Shown: positions 55,938 through 64,000, counted from the stretch's first letter. The stretch is DNA of 64,000 nucleotides from CAVVJA01 sp963801715 (GCA_963801715.1 CAWDGB010000002.1:1-64000), one strand, 5' to 3'. Program-made: numbers and translations. Notes: generated by a model not told the origin, from the letters alone.

Positions 55938-56159
55938 GTATCCATCGACTAGGACCCCGTCGAGCAGGAGGAGAACGCTTCGAGGAAAGGCCCGGAACAG
56001 CAGGACTCCGGCTAACGCAGTCAGAGATCCGGTCGTCTGAATGACCACCCAGGCAACTCCGATCTCGAACGCCGCATCGCCGACCATCGGTACGCCCTCA
56101 CCGGTTGCAACCACAGCGAAGCGCGGCCGCTGCATGACCGCGAGCAGCCGTGCTCGCAT
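55743..56159 (-). pseudogene. Truncated MFS transporter, N-terminal three helices only
   Basis: From ATG 56159, 6 nt after AGGAGGAG, the frame reads MRARLLAVMQRPRFAVVATG, VAWVVIQTTGSLTALAGVLL, FRAFPRSVLLLLDGVLVDGY and SARRVLLSCHVVSAIVMVLA: the first helices and the D-x-x-SARR loop of an MFS_3 (EntS-like) exporter. After about residue 110 the similarity stops and the frame runs antisense to EamA until 55743. About 290 residues are missing. It marks a deletion junction near 55.83 kb. Confidence 0.7.
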
Positions 56160-56259
56160 CGACAACTCCTCCTGGGCTTCGTCACGTCCCTTTGGAGTCG
56201 TCGGCCGTCGAAGCGACCTTGGTACAGGCGCTTATGGCCGCGCCGGTCCGGTCGCGAGA

Positions 56260-57030
56260 TCAGCGGCGCGGCCCGCTGATCGCGCGGTCGCGCTGTTCAA
56301 CGAATGCCCACTCCTCGTACCGTCCGGCGGGCTGGAAGCCGAGCGACTCGTAGAGCGGCTGGCCCATTCGGGTTGATTGCAGGGTTGCGGTGCGTGCTCC
56401 GCGGAGCTGTGCCTCGGCGAGCATGTGCTCGACGAGTGCGCTCGCGAGCCCTTGGCGCCGCCACCGCGGCACTGTTCCGACTGCGTAGATTCCGCAATCC
56501 CTGTGGTGGAGGAAGCTCCAGGCGCCGGCCACGGCCACCTGGTCATGGATGAGGACCCATCCCGCGAGGTTCGGGCCCTCCGGCTCCTCGATGTCAGACA
56601 CGGGAACTGGCTCGTCAGATGCGCGCGTAGCCGTCGCAATCGATGTGCGGACAACCGAATCGTGTTGACAGAGCCCTCGCGGCAGGGTGGCCTGCATGAC
56701 CAGGGTCGTCGTGTCACGCTTCAGTCCGCTGACGTCGCGCACGCTGTCGGGCGCAGCTAGATCGGTGGCACGGCTAGGTATCCACAACGCCCACGCCTCG
56801 ACGCCGCCCTCGGCGTACCCGGGGGCGAGTTGAGAAACTGCCGAGGCTGTCGTGGTGCTATCGGGCGTTGTCAGCATGATCGCGTTGTTCAGTGCCGGCC
56901 AGCAGGGGAACACGGCTGCCACAACGGTCGACGAGTGGATCAGCTTCGCCCCCGGTGATAGCTGGGCTAACGCCGTCCAGGAGCCGACGAGTGTGTCCTG
57001 GCCCGGCAGGGCATCCACGGTGCTCTGCAC
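56260..57030 (-). CDS. GNAT family N-acetyltransferase
   Basis: About 256 aa with two GNAT-like halves. The C-terminal half carries the acetyl-CoA motif VGTVPRWRRQGLASALVEHM and GARTATLQSTRMGQPLYESL, then GFQPAGRYEEWAFV. The N-terminal half is a degenerate GNAT fold (YAEGGVEAWALWIPSRATDL). Substrate unknown. GTG 57030 with GGGAGG upstream is a reasonable start; the frame stays open further. It lies 26 bp downstream of the DUF4331 gene and may be cotranscribed with it. Confidence 0.82.
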   Translation of the reverse strand: MQSTVDALPGQDTLVGSWTALAQLSPGAKLIHSSTVVAAVFPCWPALNNAIMLTTPDSTTTASAVSQLAPGYAEGGVEAWALWIPSRATDLAAPDSVRDVSGLKRDTTTLVMQATLPRGLCQHDSVVRTSIATATRASDEPVPVSDIEEPEGPNLAGWVLIHDQVAVAGAWSFLHHRDCGIYAVGTVPRWRRQGLASALVEHMLAEAQLRGARTATLQSTRMGQPLYESLGFQPAGRYEEWAFVEQRDRAISGPRR

Positions 57031-57055
57031 GTTGCCCACCCTCCCGTCGATTCGG

Positions 57056-58117
57056 CTACTTCGGAGTCGGGTCCGCGCCGGCGGGGCGCACACCGAACAG
57101 GTCCAGCAGCGCCGGCAGTTCGCCGACGTACGGCCTGGGCAAGTAAGGAAAGTTCGGTAATGCTCTGAACGGAGCACTCGACTGGGCTAAGGGATGGCCG
57201 ACAAGGTGCGAGACGGCGATGCCGAACGCGTCATCATCGAGAGCCCGGCCATTGCCCGAGCCAGGAACGAACCGCCCCGGCTGCCCAGGCGTGTAGGTCA
57301 AGACGTCGGGAAGGAATGCTTCGGCGATGTCCGTGCCGTGCCGGTGCGGATCGGCCACGCCAGCCAGCTTGCCAACCGTCTCGGCGACCTGCCGGACCTT
57401 GGAGCGATACTGTTCCTCATCGGATGCCGGGTTTCCGCGGTTGAGTTCCTCGGTTTCCTCACCCGGCACGTTGAAGAACAGCGGCCTGAGCATCGGCTGT
57501 CCCATCCTGCTCACTTGCCGCTGCGGGGCATGCCCGTGCAGCGTTATCCGAGTCCAGATGGACAGCGCTCCGCTCCCGGCCATGTCGTCTGGGATCTCGA
57601 GCACGACCGCGCTGACGTTGCGGCCATCGAAGATGTTGCCGTGCCCATCGAGGATTTCCGGTTCGTAGCGCCCGTCCGCGATCGCGCCGAGGAATCCGGC
57701 CAAGGCGACGCCGTCCGCCCAGAACGGATCTGCGGCCACACCGGCCCACACCGATCCGCTCGCCCCGCCGGCATCGAATCGGCTCACTTCGTTCGTCCTC
57801 CCGCGTCCGATCTCGGCCCCAGCATCGATGGCGTCATCGCCGGTCGCTCTCAGAACCCGTAGCCCTTGGCTCCCGTCTGCTGCGGGCTCCGTGAACAGCA
57901 CACGCAGACACAAGCTTTCCCGAGCCCTATCGTCCGCGTCGATGACAAACTCGTACGCCGCGTCGGGCCGAAAGGTCGTCGGTGACGAGCGCCCCGCGTC
58001 CGGGTTCACCGTCAAGATCAGCACTGAGCTCCCGGTCTGCCCCGGAAAGGCATAGACATCACAGAGGTTGAGTCGTCCGTCTTGAATCGCGGTCGGGCTA
58101 TCGAAGTGATGCGACAT
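57056..58117 (-). CDS. DUF4331 domain-containing protein
   Basis: A 353-aa protein beginning MSHHFDSPTAIQDGRLNLCD with the DUF4331 features DVYAFPGQTGSSVLILTVNP, AYEFVIDADDRARESLCLRV and TRITLHGHAPQRQVSRMGQP. No signal peptide, although many DUF4331 proteins are exported. The function is unknown; family members occur with ECF sigma factors and in stress loci. A sigma/anti-sigma pair lies just upstream on the same strand. Confidence 0.88.
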   Translation of the reverse strand: MSHHFDSPTAIQDGRLNLCDVYAFPGQTGSSVLILTVNPDAGRSSPTTFRPDAAYEFVIDADDRARESLCLRVLFTEPAADGSQGLRVLRATGDDAIDAGAEIGRGRTNEVSRFDAGGASGSVWAGVAADPFWADGVALAGFLGAIADGRYEPEILDGHGNIFDGRNVSAVVLEIPDDMAGSGALSIWTRITLHGHAPQRQVSRMGQPMLRPLFFNVPGEETEELNRGNPASDEEQYRSKVRQVAETVGKLAGVADPHRHGTDIAEAFLPDVLTYTPGQPGRFVPGSGNGRALDDDAFGIAVSHLVGHPLAQSSAPFRALPNFPYLPRPYVGELPALLDLFGVRPAGADPTPK

Positions 58118-58252
58118 GAGGAGTCCTTTATCGTCGGCACGGATGGCTTAGGTGTTCGGGCCGATGCGGTTGACGGCAGCCACCCCAATCGTTAGTCAGC
58201 CGGTTGGAGCGCGCGTTACGAGTCATCGTCTCGGCGGTATCGACCAGGGCCG

Positions 58253-58528
58253 TCATGCAGTGCCGTCGGCCCGCCAGCGGCGGTAGAGATCCATCAGATC
58301 CGTGCGGACTTGAGGATCGAGATCGTCGATGCGGAGCCGAGCCGTAGCCTGAATTGTTGCCCGTACGTGCGCGAGGTGCTCGACACAATTTGGGCAATAC
58401 ATCAGGTGCGTCTCGAACCGCATCTGGTCATCGCGGGACAACGCGCCATCGAGGTAGGCGGTAACCAATTCGGCCGCGCGGCGGCAGGTGATAGTTGCAT
58501 CGCGGGCGCCATGCCACGGAAGCCTCAT
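58253..58528 (-). CDS. Zinc-finger anti-sigma factor (pair A)
   Basis: A 91-aa protein: ATITCRRAAELVTAYLDGAL, then HLMYCPNCVEHLAHV with the Hx3Cx2C ZAS motif. Cytosolic, no membrane helix. Its ATG overlaps the stop of the sigma factor gene (ATGA). Closely related in layout to the second zinc-finger protein at 60.6-60.8 kb. Confidence 0.87.
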   Translation of the reverse strand: MRLPWHGARDATITCRRAAELVTAYLDGALSRDDQMRFETHLMYCPNCVEHLAHVRATIQATARLRIDDLDPQVRTDLMDLYRRWRADGTA

Positions 58529-59187
58529 GCCAGCACCTCCTGCTCCAGCAGCGATCGGACGCGCGCGCGGGCCCGATGCAGGAGCACCCGCTGGTTGCCC
58601 TCGGTGATGCGGAGGATTCCGCATACTTCGCTGCTGGAGAGTCCCTCTACATCGCGCAGCGTTACCACTTGACGTTGCGCGAGCGGTAGCTGGTCGATGA
58701 GTCGACGAATGCGTGCGGCAACCTCCGGGGCTGTGATCCGTTCGAGGACCTCGTCCGTCCAATGGACGGGGGGAGTGACCCAGTGCCCATCCTGAGCGAA
58801 GCGGCCATTGTTGGCCTCGAACTCGCTGACCTCGGCCGGTACATGCATACGCTCATGAAGGCCGGTGCTGATAGCCCGGTTGACCACGATGCGGTACAGC
58901 CAGGTTCGCAATGACGACCGACCTTCGAACCTGTCCAGTCCGTGCAGCACTCCCAACCAGGCGTCCTGGGCGACCTCCTCAGCGACGGCCCGGTTGTGTA
59001 CGCGAGTCATAGCCAGCCGCACCATCGCCGCGTGATGCCGTTCGACCAGCACAGCAAAGGCATCCTCGTCGCCAGCACGGAGCCGAGCGAGCAATTCCGT
59101 CTCGTCCGGCGGCGAGATCGCCTCCCGATCGAGATAACCACGACGAGCTCGAGCGGCGGGAGACTGCTTGCTAAACGTCGCGCTCAC
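58525..59187 (-). CDS. ECF-type sigma factor (pair A)
   Basis: About 220 aa. Region 2: AEEVAQDAWLGVLHGLDRFE and GRSSLRTWLYRIVVNRAIST; region 4: LPLAQRQVVTLRDVEGLSSS and EVCGILRITEGNQRVLLHRA. GTG 59187 is chosen because GGAG lies 4 nt upstream and residues further up look non-coding. It is strongly similar to the sigma factor at 60.8-61.5 kb, so the two pairs are paralogues. Possible targets include itself and DUF4331, both of which have TAACGATT in the upstream region. Confidence 0.88.
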   Translation of the reverse strand: MSATFSKQSPAARARRGYLDREAISPPDETELLARLRAGDEDAFAVLVERHHAAMVRLAMTRVHNRAVAEEVAQDAWLGVLHGLDRFEGRSSLRTWLYRIVVNRAISTGLHERMHVPAEVSEFEANNGRFAQDGHWVTPPVHWTDEVLERITAPEVAARIRRLIDQLPLAQRQVVTLRDVEGLSSSEVCGILRITEGNQRVLLHRARARVRSLLEQEVLA

Positions 59188-59418
59188 CCACTCCGCTCGG
59201 TACGCAGTCGGGCGCAATCCACGATCACGCCCAGCCATTGATCGGGTCGGACGGCTCGCCCGCCACTGAGTTATGTCTGGCTGGGACCCAAAATCGTTAC
59301 GCGGGAAAACGCGCCCCAGGGTTGTCCGCATCGCGCTCGTAACGCGACCGGCTGGCTGCGGACCCTCTTGGTGCCATCCGGCGAGCGCGTGGGTCAGTCA
59401 GACGAGTCACTAGCTGCT

Positions 59419-59444
59419 GACAAGTGTGCTGTTCGGCACTTGTC
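59419..59444. promoter_or_regulatory. Inverted repeat upstream of the 95-aa ORF / nitroreductase unit
   Basis: GACAAGTG at 59419-59426 and CACTTGTC at 59437-59444 are exact complements separated by 10 nt, 60-85 bp upstream of the next start. The spacing suits a dimeric regulator binding adjacent major grooves. Confidence 0.45.
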
Positions 59445-59503
59445 CGAACGTCCCTACGCGGACCTGCGTACCCAGAACAAGGCATCTTCGAAAGGACACC
59501 ACG

Positions 59504-59791
59504 ATGAGCACCGTGACGCCTCGGCGGGCGACATCGGCAACGGTGCGGCACGCCGCCCGGCCTGCCCATGCCGTTCCCGCGGACAGCCGGCATGAGTTGC
59601 CCGACAGCCTCCCGATCACCGCGGCAGACCTACGCGCCTTTCGTCAGCACGGCTGGACGATTGTCGAGCAGCGGTCAGCCGGCTGGCACTACCTCATCCT
59701 GCGGGGGCTTGAGCAATCGGCCGTGTACAAGCTGGTTGGCCCACTGTTCGACAACACTGGCACCTACTACCAGGGTTACCGGATCGCCTGA
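59504..59791 (+). CDS. Conserved small hypothetical protein, 95 aa
   Basis: The first 30 residues are Ala/Arg-rich and probably disordered. The rest is a small alpha-beta domain: LPITAADLRAFRQHGWTIVE, RSAGWHYLILRGLEQSAVYK, FDNTGTYYQGYRIA. No family recognised. ATG 59504 follows AAAGGA. The nitroreductase gene begins 35 bp downstream, so they probably share a transcript. Confidence 0.65.
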   Translation: MSTVTPRRATSATVRHAARPAHAVPADSRHELPDSLPITAADLRAFRQHGWTIVEQRSAGWHYLILRGLEQSAVYKLVGPLFDNTGTYYQGYRIA

Positions 59792-59825
59792 CCACCTCGA
59801 CATCCGCAACGACGGAGGGACGGCC

Positions 59826-60458
59826 ATGACCATCGCCGACGGACGGCCAGCCGCCGCACCGGCCAATACCGAGGCCCGCGTTGATGAGGGCAGTGTTCCG
59901 CCGGTGCTGCATCCGCTGCTAGCCGAGCGCTGGAGCCCGACGACATTCGACTCGTCCTATGACGTCACGGCGTCCGACGTTGATGCCATTCTCGAGGCCG
60001 CGCGGTGGGCCCCGTCCGCTGGTAACTCACAGCCGTGGGCCTTCATCACTGGTCGACGGTCAGATCCGGTCCACGCTCGGCTTGCCCGCCATCTGACCGG
60101 CAGCTCTGCAGCGTGGGCGCCCAGCGCGAGCCTCCTCGTGGCCAATCTCTGCCATCGCTATGTCGAGGACACCGACTGGGAATACTCCGAATTCGCCCAC
60201 TACGACCTCGGACAAGCGGTCGCCCACATGACCTTCCAAGCCCAGGCGATGGGTCTGTACGCACGGCAGTTCCGAGCGTTCAATCGCACCGGTCTGGCGA
60301 CTGAGTTCGCAGTGCCGAATCACTGGGAAGTCACCACAATGACCGCGTTCGGTCGACGACCGCGCGGGCTCCGAGATATTCCCGCACCGACACCCGGCGA
60401 GGAACGGCAACAGCGTCGCCGTCGATCAGGCCGAGAGATCCGATGGATGGCCCTTTGA
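59826..60458 (+). CDS. Nitroreductase family protein
   Basis: A 210-aa FMN-dependent nitroreductase-fold protein. It shows LLAERWSPTTFDSSYDVTAS, the FMN-contacting ILEAARWAPSAGNSQPWAF, HYDLGQAVAHMTFQAQAMGL and NHWEVTTMTAFGRRP. Family members reduce quinones or nitro compounds with NAD(P)H. Actinobacterial copies often belong to redox or dormancy stress regulons. The two flanking sigma/anti-sigma pairs are on the opposite strand. Confidence 0.88.
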   Translation: MTIADGRPAAAPANTEARVDEGSVPPVLHPLLAERWSPTTFDSSYDVTASDVDAILEAARWAPSAGNSQPWAFITGRRSDPVHARLARHLTGSSAAWAPSASLLVANLCHRYVEDTDWEYSEFAHYDLGQAVAHMTFQAQAMGLYARQFRAFNRTGLATEFAVPNHWEVTTMTAFGRRPRGLRDIPAPTPGEERQQRRRRSGREIRWMAL

Positions 60459-60555
60459 CGGCACCAGCCGCGACTGACCACCCATTGCGAGAAGGTCGGC
60501 GCAAGGCGCTCGATCAGGGCAGCTACTGTCCTGCGCCCGGAACTGGCCGGCGGTA

Positions 60556-60822
60556 CTAGCGATCCGTCGCGTGGAGGTCGCGGAAGGCGGCGACGAGTCC
60601 GGCCTTCGTTTGCTCACTCAGTGTCTCGACGGGTACGTGGCCCACGGCGGAGATCGTCTCGCGCATCTGCTCGACGTACTGCTCGCAGTGCGGGCACAGC
60701 GCGAGGTGGCGGTCGACGGCGGCCGTCGTCGCCGGGTCGAGGGCACCTTCGAGGTAGTCCGTGACGATCTCAACGAGCTCACGGCAGGCGATGTCGATCT
60801 CGTCGCTATCCGTGTCGCTCAC
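60556..60822 (-). CDS. Zinc-finger anti-sigma factor (pair B)
   Basis: An 88-aa protein: IACRELVEIVTDYLEGALDP followed by HLALCPHCEQYVEQM, the ZAS signature. Cytosolic, with a helical C-terminus resembling pair A. It overlaps the sigma factor stop by 4 nt (ATGA). Confidence 0.88.
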   Translation of the reverse strand: MSDTDSDEIDIACRELVEIVTDYLEGALDPATTAAVDRHLALCPHCEQYVEQMRETISAVGHVPVETLSEQTKAGLVAAFRDLHATDR

Positions 60823-61517
60823 GCCATCACCTCTGTTCCTGCATCCCGGTAGTAATCCTCCAGCGAGGCTCGAAGGCCTGCTCGTCCTCTGTGGAGAAGA
60901 ACGCGCTGGTTCGCAGCAGTGATTCCCAGTGCTTCACAAACCTCGTCTGAGCTGAGCCCGTGCATGTCACGGAGGCTGACCACGATCCGTTGCCGCTCGG
61001 GAAGCACCGCCAGCGCGGCCGTCAGGCGCCCGCGGATCTCGCCCGCGATCGCCGCGCTCTCTGGCGAGGGCTCCCACGCGGTGGGTCTTCCCTCGACAGT
61101 CCATCCTCCGGGCCACTGGTCGTCCAGGCCACGGAAGCGGTCAGGGTCCACCGTCGGCCCCTGCCCCTCCGGCACCACGGACGACCACGGCACGGTCCGG
61201 GCCTCGCGGATACCTCGCGTCTTCGCCTGATTCGTCAGAATCCGGAACACCCAAGTACGCAGGGACGAACGTCCTTCGAACCTGTCCAACCCACGGATAA
61301 CGGCAAGCCAGCTCTCCTGGACTATCTCCTCCGCGGACGCCTGGGTCGAAACGTGCGCACGGGCCAGCCGCAGCATCAACGGCGACCAATTCTCGACGAG
61401 CTGGGTGAACGCGGCGGCGTCTCCAGCCCGCAGCAGATCAACCAGCTCCGGGTCAGCTTCGCTGCTCATGCTGCGAGCATGGGACCGCTCGGCCAGCAGG
61501 CTCGGCTCCTCGGTCAC
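60819..61517 (-). CDS. ECF-type sigma factor (pair B)
   Basis: A 232-aa ECF sigma factor. Region 2: SAEEIVQESWLAVIRGLDRF and EGRSSLRTWVFRILTNQAKT; region 4: AVLPERQRIVVSLRDMHGLS and SDEVCEALGITAANQRVLLH. The paralogy to pair A extends over both domains. GTG 61517, with GGGGAG 10 nt upstream, is my start; an internal ATG near 61467 (MSSEADPELVDLL) would also suit the family. Confidence 0.88.
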   Translation of the reverse strand: MTEEPSLLAERSHARSMSSEADPELVDLLRAGDAAAFTQLVENWSPLMLRLARAHVSTQASAEEIVQESWLAVIRGLDRFEGRSSLRTWVFRILTNQAKTRGIREARTVPWSSVVPEGQGPTVDPDRFRGLDDQWPGGWTVEGRPTAWEPSPESAAIAGEIRGRLTAALAVLPERQRIVVSLRDMHGLSSDEVCEALGITAANQRVLLHRGRAGLRASLEDYYRDAGTEVMA

Positions 61518-61754
61518 GGTCCACGCACTCCCCGGATGGCGATCTCTGCACTGTAGCCGTCCGTGGGTAACACCTTCTGGCTGCAGCGAGAGGGGTCGAA
61601 GAGGTTTGTCTGGCCAGTTCGGCTGCCTGGTAGGTCACCAGCTGTCGTGTCCCGCGCGCTCCTGGTGCGAGGGTCGCCTCGCGCGAACCTCAGCCGTCAC
61701 GTCAGTCACATAAGTGCGCGGAAGGCGACGGGATTTGCTGCCGTGCGGCGCAGG

Positions 61755-62894
61755 CTAGGCGGCAACCGGCAGACGCACCGTGAACTCGCAGCCTCCGTGG
61801 ACGTTCTGCACGTCCACGCTGCCATCATGGGCTTCGACGATGCCACGAGTGATCGCGAGCCCGAGCCCAGCTCTTGACACCGCCTCGGCCTGCGGCGTTC
61901 GCGCGGGTTCGCCGCGGAAGCCGACGTCGAACAGCCGAGGGACGTCCGACTCCGGGATGCCGCCGCACTCGTCGCGCACCCGGACGACGGCGGTGGTGCC
62001 GGCGTCGTCATCGGCTGTCACGGCGCCGACGGCGACGTCGACGGTGCCACCGGCCGGGGTGTGGCGGATGGCGTTGGCGACCAGGTTGGTCAGCGCCCGA
62101 TTCAGCTCGCGGACATTACCGGTGACGGCGAGCGCTCGGTCGCTGTGGCCGCGCAGCTCAACGCCCTGCTCGGTGGCCAATGGCTGCAGGGCCGCCAGAC
62201 AGTCGGAGACGACGTCGTCGAGGGAGATCCGTTCGGTTGCGACGGCGGGGACTCCGGACTGGATCCGAGACAGCTCGAATAGGTCGTCCACCATCGTCGC
62301 GAGTCGATCAACATCGGCATGCATGCGCTTGTAGGACAACTGCGGATCGTCGACCAGGCCGTCCTCCAGCGCCTCCGTCAGGGCGCGCAAGCCGGCGAGG
62401 GGGGTCCGCAGGTCATGGCTCACCCACGCCACAAGCTCGCGCCTTGATGCTTCAAGAGCGCGTTCCCGTTCCCGGGACGCGGCCAGTCGACGCGCCGTGG
62501 CCGACAGCTCACGACGAACGTCGTTGAGCTCCGAGGTCAACTTGGGACCGTCGTCATCGGGCACTCGCCCGAGGCCCACCTCGGTCACGGCTCGGTGCAG
62601 GGCGCGGTTGTCCTTGGTCAGCCGCCGTCCGGCGGCCGCCGCAGCGATCGCCGCGCCCAGGCCGGCGACTATCGCCACCGTCACGGTGACGACCAGCTCG
62701 TTCGTCGTCAGGAACATGGCGTGCACGCTCCCGATGACGGCGGCCACCGACGCGATCGTCCCGGTGAGCACTATCGAGGCGAGCAGCGCCACGATCGACC
62801 GACGGCGGAGGGGCATCGTGACCAGCCACACCGCGAGGCCACCGCCAGCCGCCCACGCGGAGGCGGTGAGCACGATCGACAGGGTGTCGTTCAT
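61755..62894 (-). CDS. Sensor histidine kinase
   Basis: A 379-aa membrane kinase. Two N-terminal transmembrane segments plus a hydrophobic pair (SIVALLASIVLTGTIASVAA, VVTVTVAIVAGLGAAIAAAA) lead to a coiled region and the HisKA motif ELVAWVSHDLRTPLAGLRAL. The ATPase domain has the N box NLVANAIRHTPAGGTVDVAV and the G boxes VRDECGGIPESDVPRLFD and SRAGLGLAITRGIVEAH. It lacks a sizeable sensor domain, so it probably senses within the membrane. Its start overlaps the response regulator stop by 4 nt. Confidence 0.93.
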   Translation of the reverse strand: MNDTLSIVLTASAWAAGGGLAVWLVTMPLRRRSIVALLASIVLTGTIASVAAVIGSVHAMFLTTNELVVTVTVAIVAGLGAAIAAAAAGRRLTKDNRALHRAVTEVGLGRVPDDDGPKLTSELNDVRRELSATARRLAASRERERALEASRRELVAWVSHDLRTPLAGLRALTEALEDGLVDDPQLSYKRMHADVDRLATMVDDLFELSRIQSGVPAVATERISLDDVVSDCLAALQPLATEQGVELRGHSDRALAVTGNVRELNRALTNLVANAIRHTPAGGTVDVAVGAVTADDDAGTTAVVRVRDECGGIPESDVPRLFDVGFRGEPARTPQAEAVSRAGLGLAITRGIVEAHDGSVDVQNVHGGCEFTVRLPVAA

Positions 62895-63580
62895 GCGCTG
62901 GCCTCCAGCAGGTATCCGACTCCCCAGACCGTCTTGATCAGGGTCGGACTGGTCGGATCATCTTCGATCTTCTCGCGGAGCCGCCGGACATGCACGGTGA
63001 CGGTTGATTGATCACCGAACGTCCAGCCCCATACCTCGGCCATGAGCTGAGAGCGGGTGAATGCCCGACCCGGATGCGCGAGCAGGAAGCTCAACAAGTC
63101 GAGCTCGCGCACCGTCAGCGGGACCGGCTCGCCGTTGCGGGTCGCGCGACGAGCGGCCGTGTCGACGGTTATCGCACCGGCGCGCAGGATGGTCCGAACC
63201 GGATCGCCGGCCCGGGTGCGGCGCAGCACGCTGTCGACACGTAACGCCAGTTCCCGCGGAGAGAACGGCTTGGTGACGTAGTCGTCAGCGCCGACTTCCA
63301 AGCCGGCGATGCGGTCCTCTTCCTCGCCGAGTGCGGTCAGCATGATCACCGGTAGGTCGGGGTGGTCAGCGCGGACCCGCCGGCAGACTTCGAGCCCGTC
63401 GATTCCGGGAAGCATGAGGTCGAGCACGATCAGGTCAGGAGGCGCGTCGCGAACTGCGCCGAGAGCCGCCGGCCCGTCGGCTACCGAGACTACGGCGTGG
63501 CCGGCCCGCTGGAGATAGCCGACCACGACCTCCGCCACCGTGGTGTCGTCATCGACCACGAGGACGCTCGCCACGATCAC
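62891..63580 (-). CDS. OmpR/PhoB-family response regulator
   Basis: About 229 aa. The receiver domain has the acidic pair in SVLVVDDDTTVAEVVVGYL, the phosphorylated Asp in PDLIVLDLMLPGIDGLEVC and the Lys in GADDYVTKPFSPRELALRVD. The winged-helix domain shows VRELDLLSFLLAHPGRAFTR and STVTVHVRRLREKIEDDP. GTG 63580 or 63574 starts the family-like VIVASVLVVDDD. It is the partner of the histidine kinase just downstream. Confidence 0.94.
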   Translation of the reverse strand: MIVASVLVVDDDTTVAEVVVGYLQRAGHAVVSVADGPAALGAVRDAPPDLIVLDLMLPGIDGLEVCRRVRADHPDLPVIMLTALGEEEDRIAGLEVGADDYVTKPFSPRELALRVDSVLRRTRAGDPVRTILRAGAITVDTAARRATRNGEPVPLTVRELDLLSFLLAHPGRAFTRSQLMAEVWGWTFGDQSTVTVHVRRLREKIEDDPTSPTLIKTVWGVGYLLEASA

Positions 63581-63674
63581 GAAGTCTAAGAACACCGGTT
63601 GCTGCGCTGGATCGAGTCAGCAGATGTTCCGTAATCCGTAAGGCCGATCGATCCTCGGCCGGTAGCCGGGCGCT

Positions 63675-63968
63675 ATGGCCGACCCGCGGGCTCCGGCGTG
63701 CCGTGGTCCAGCGGAAACCAAAACCACCGCGCCCGCACGGGTGGTCTACATCGCAGCCTTCGCGCCGGACAAGGACGAGTCGGTCAACACGCACATCGCC
63801 GGTTCCCGCATGGGGGGGTCGCGGCCGCCGATCCTCCCGCCCAGGGACGGGTTCGTGTTCCTGGACGGGAGGATCGGGACAAATTCCGCGACGCCGGCCA
63901 CAGCCGAAAGGCGGCGTCAGACGTCAGCCGCTAGCCGAGCCCAGGCCACGATTCGTGGCGGCGACTAG
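63675..63968 (+). pseudogene. Fragment of an alpha/beta hydrolase
   Basis: The translation ARVVYIAAFAPDKDESVNTH and PPILPPRDGFVFLD matches the central cap region of a common actinobacterial alpha/beta hydrolase family. The continuation (EDRDKFRDA) is in another frame, and no nucleophile elbow or catalytic His is present. The fragment is therefore a decayed piece about 70 residues long, not a functional gene. Confidence 0.5.
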
Positions 63969-64000
63969 CATGTCCGGCCGTGCGTCGATGCTCGCGATCA

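Noticed and set aside
1..64000. CRISPR arrays, rRNA genes, prophage or integrative element boundaries
   Set aside because: I saw no regularly spaced repeats, no rRNA-like stretches, no integrase and no phage structural genes.

Overview
The window is high-GC DNA (GTG starts, strong GGAGG ribosome binding sites, many ATGA/GTGA stop-start overlaps) from a free-living Actinomycetota. Family content points the same way: DUF6131, DUF1206, CsbD, DUF4331, a class F sortase, a LAL/LuxR regulator, several ECF sigma factor/zinc-finger anti-sigma pairs, and xylA beside a GH3 and a LacI regulator. I cannot fix the order or genus.

Layout. 1-8.3 kb holds transport and oxidoreductase genes that are largely broken: an intact MFS-cNMP protein, an IS1634-type transposase stub, a YbhN-like membrane protein, a frameshifted TPP enzyme, a twice-frameshifted MFS gene, a frameshifted SDR and a gutted GH15 gene. 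8.3-13.3 kb is redox: a CoA-disulfide-reductase-like flavoprotein, a DUF6131 peptide and a broken FAD/Fe-S oxidase. 13.4-23 kb is envelope: a DMT transporter, two PAP2 phosphatases, a phospholipase D, a lipid kinase, DUF1206, CsbD, YihY and a DUF4142-sortase fusion. 23-32.3 kb has a YbdK ligase, a LacI regulator, a 60-aa ORF behind a promoter/operator, an ECF sigma operon with membrane and secreted partners, and an S8 peptidase with an I9-like partner.

32.8-48.6 kb is a plant-polysaccharide (probably xylan/glucuronoxylan) locus: topoisomerase IB with a 42-aa leader ORF, xylA, a GH3 glycosidase reading straight into a LacI regulator, a divergent sugar ABC importer (binding protein and two permeases, no ATPase), two small unknowns, then a Gfo/Idh oxidoreductase, a sugar isomerase/epimerase, a fructuronate-reductase-type dehydrogenase and uronate isomerase. 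The importer would bring in oligosaccharides, GH3 release sugars, xylA feed the pentose branch and UxaC/UxuB-type enzymes feed uronates into central metabolism.

48.7-64 kb is regulation and stress: an ECF sigma factor, a frameshifted LAL regulator, a PNPOx-like flavoprotein, hemerythrin, EamA with a LysR relic, an MFS stub, GNAT, DUF4331, two paralogous sigma/anti-sigma pairs flanking a small protein and a nitroreductase, a two-component system and a broken alpha/beta hydrolase.

The main caution is the number of reading-frame lesions: at least eight single-base frameshifts and one nonsense codon in otherwise well-conserved genes. Either the assembly carries indel errors or the locus is decaying. 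The apparent GH3-LacI fusion must be read in that light.
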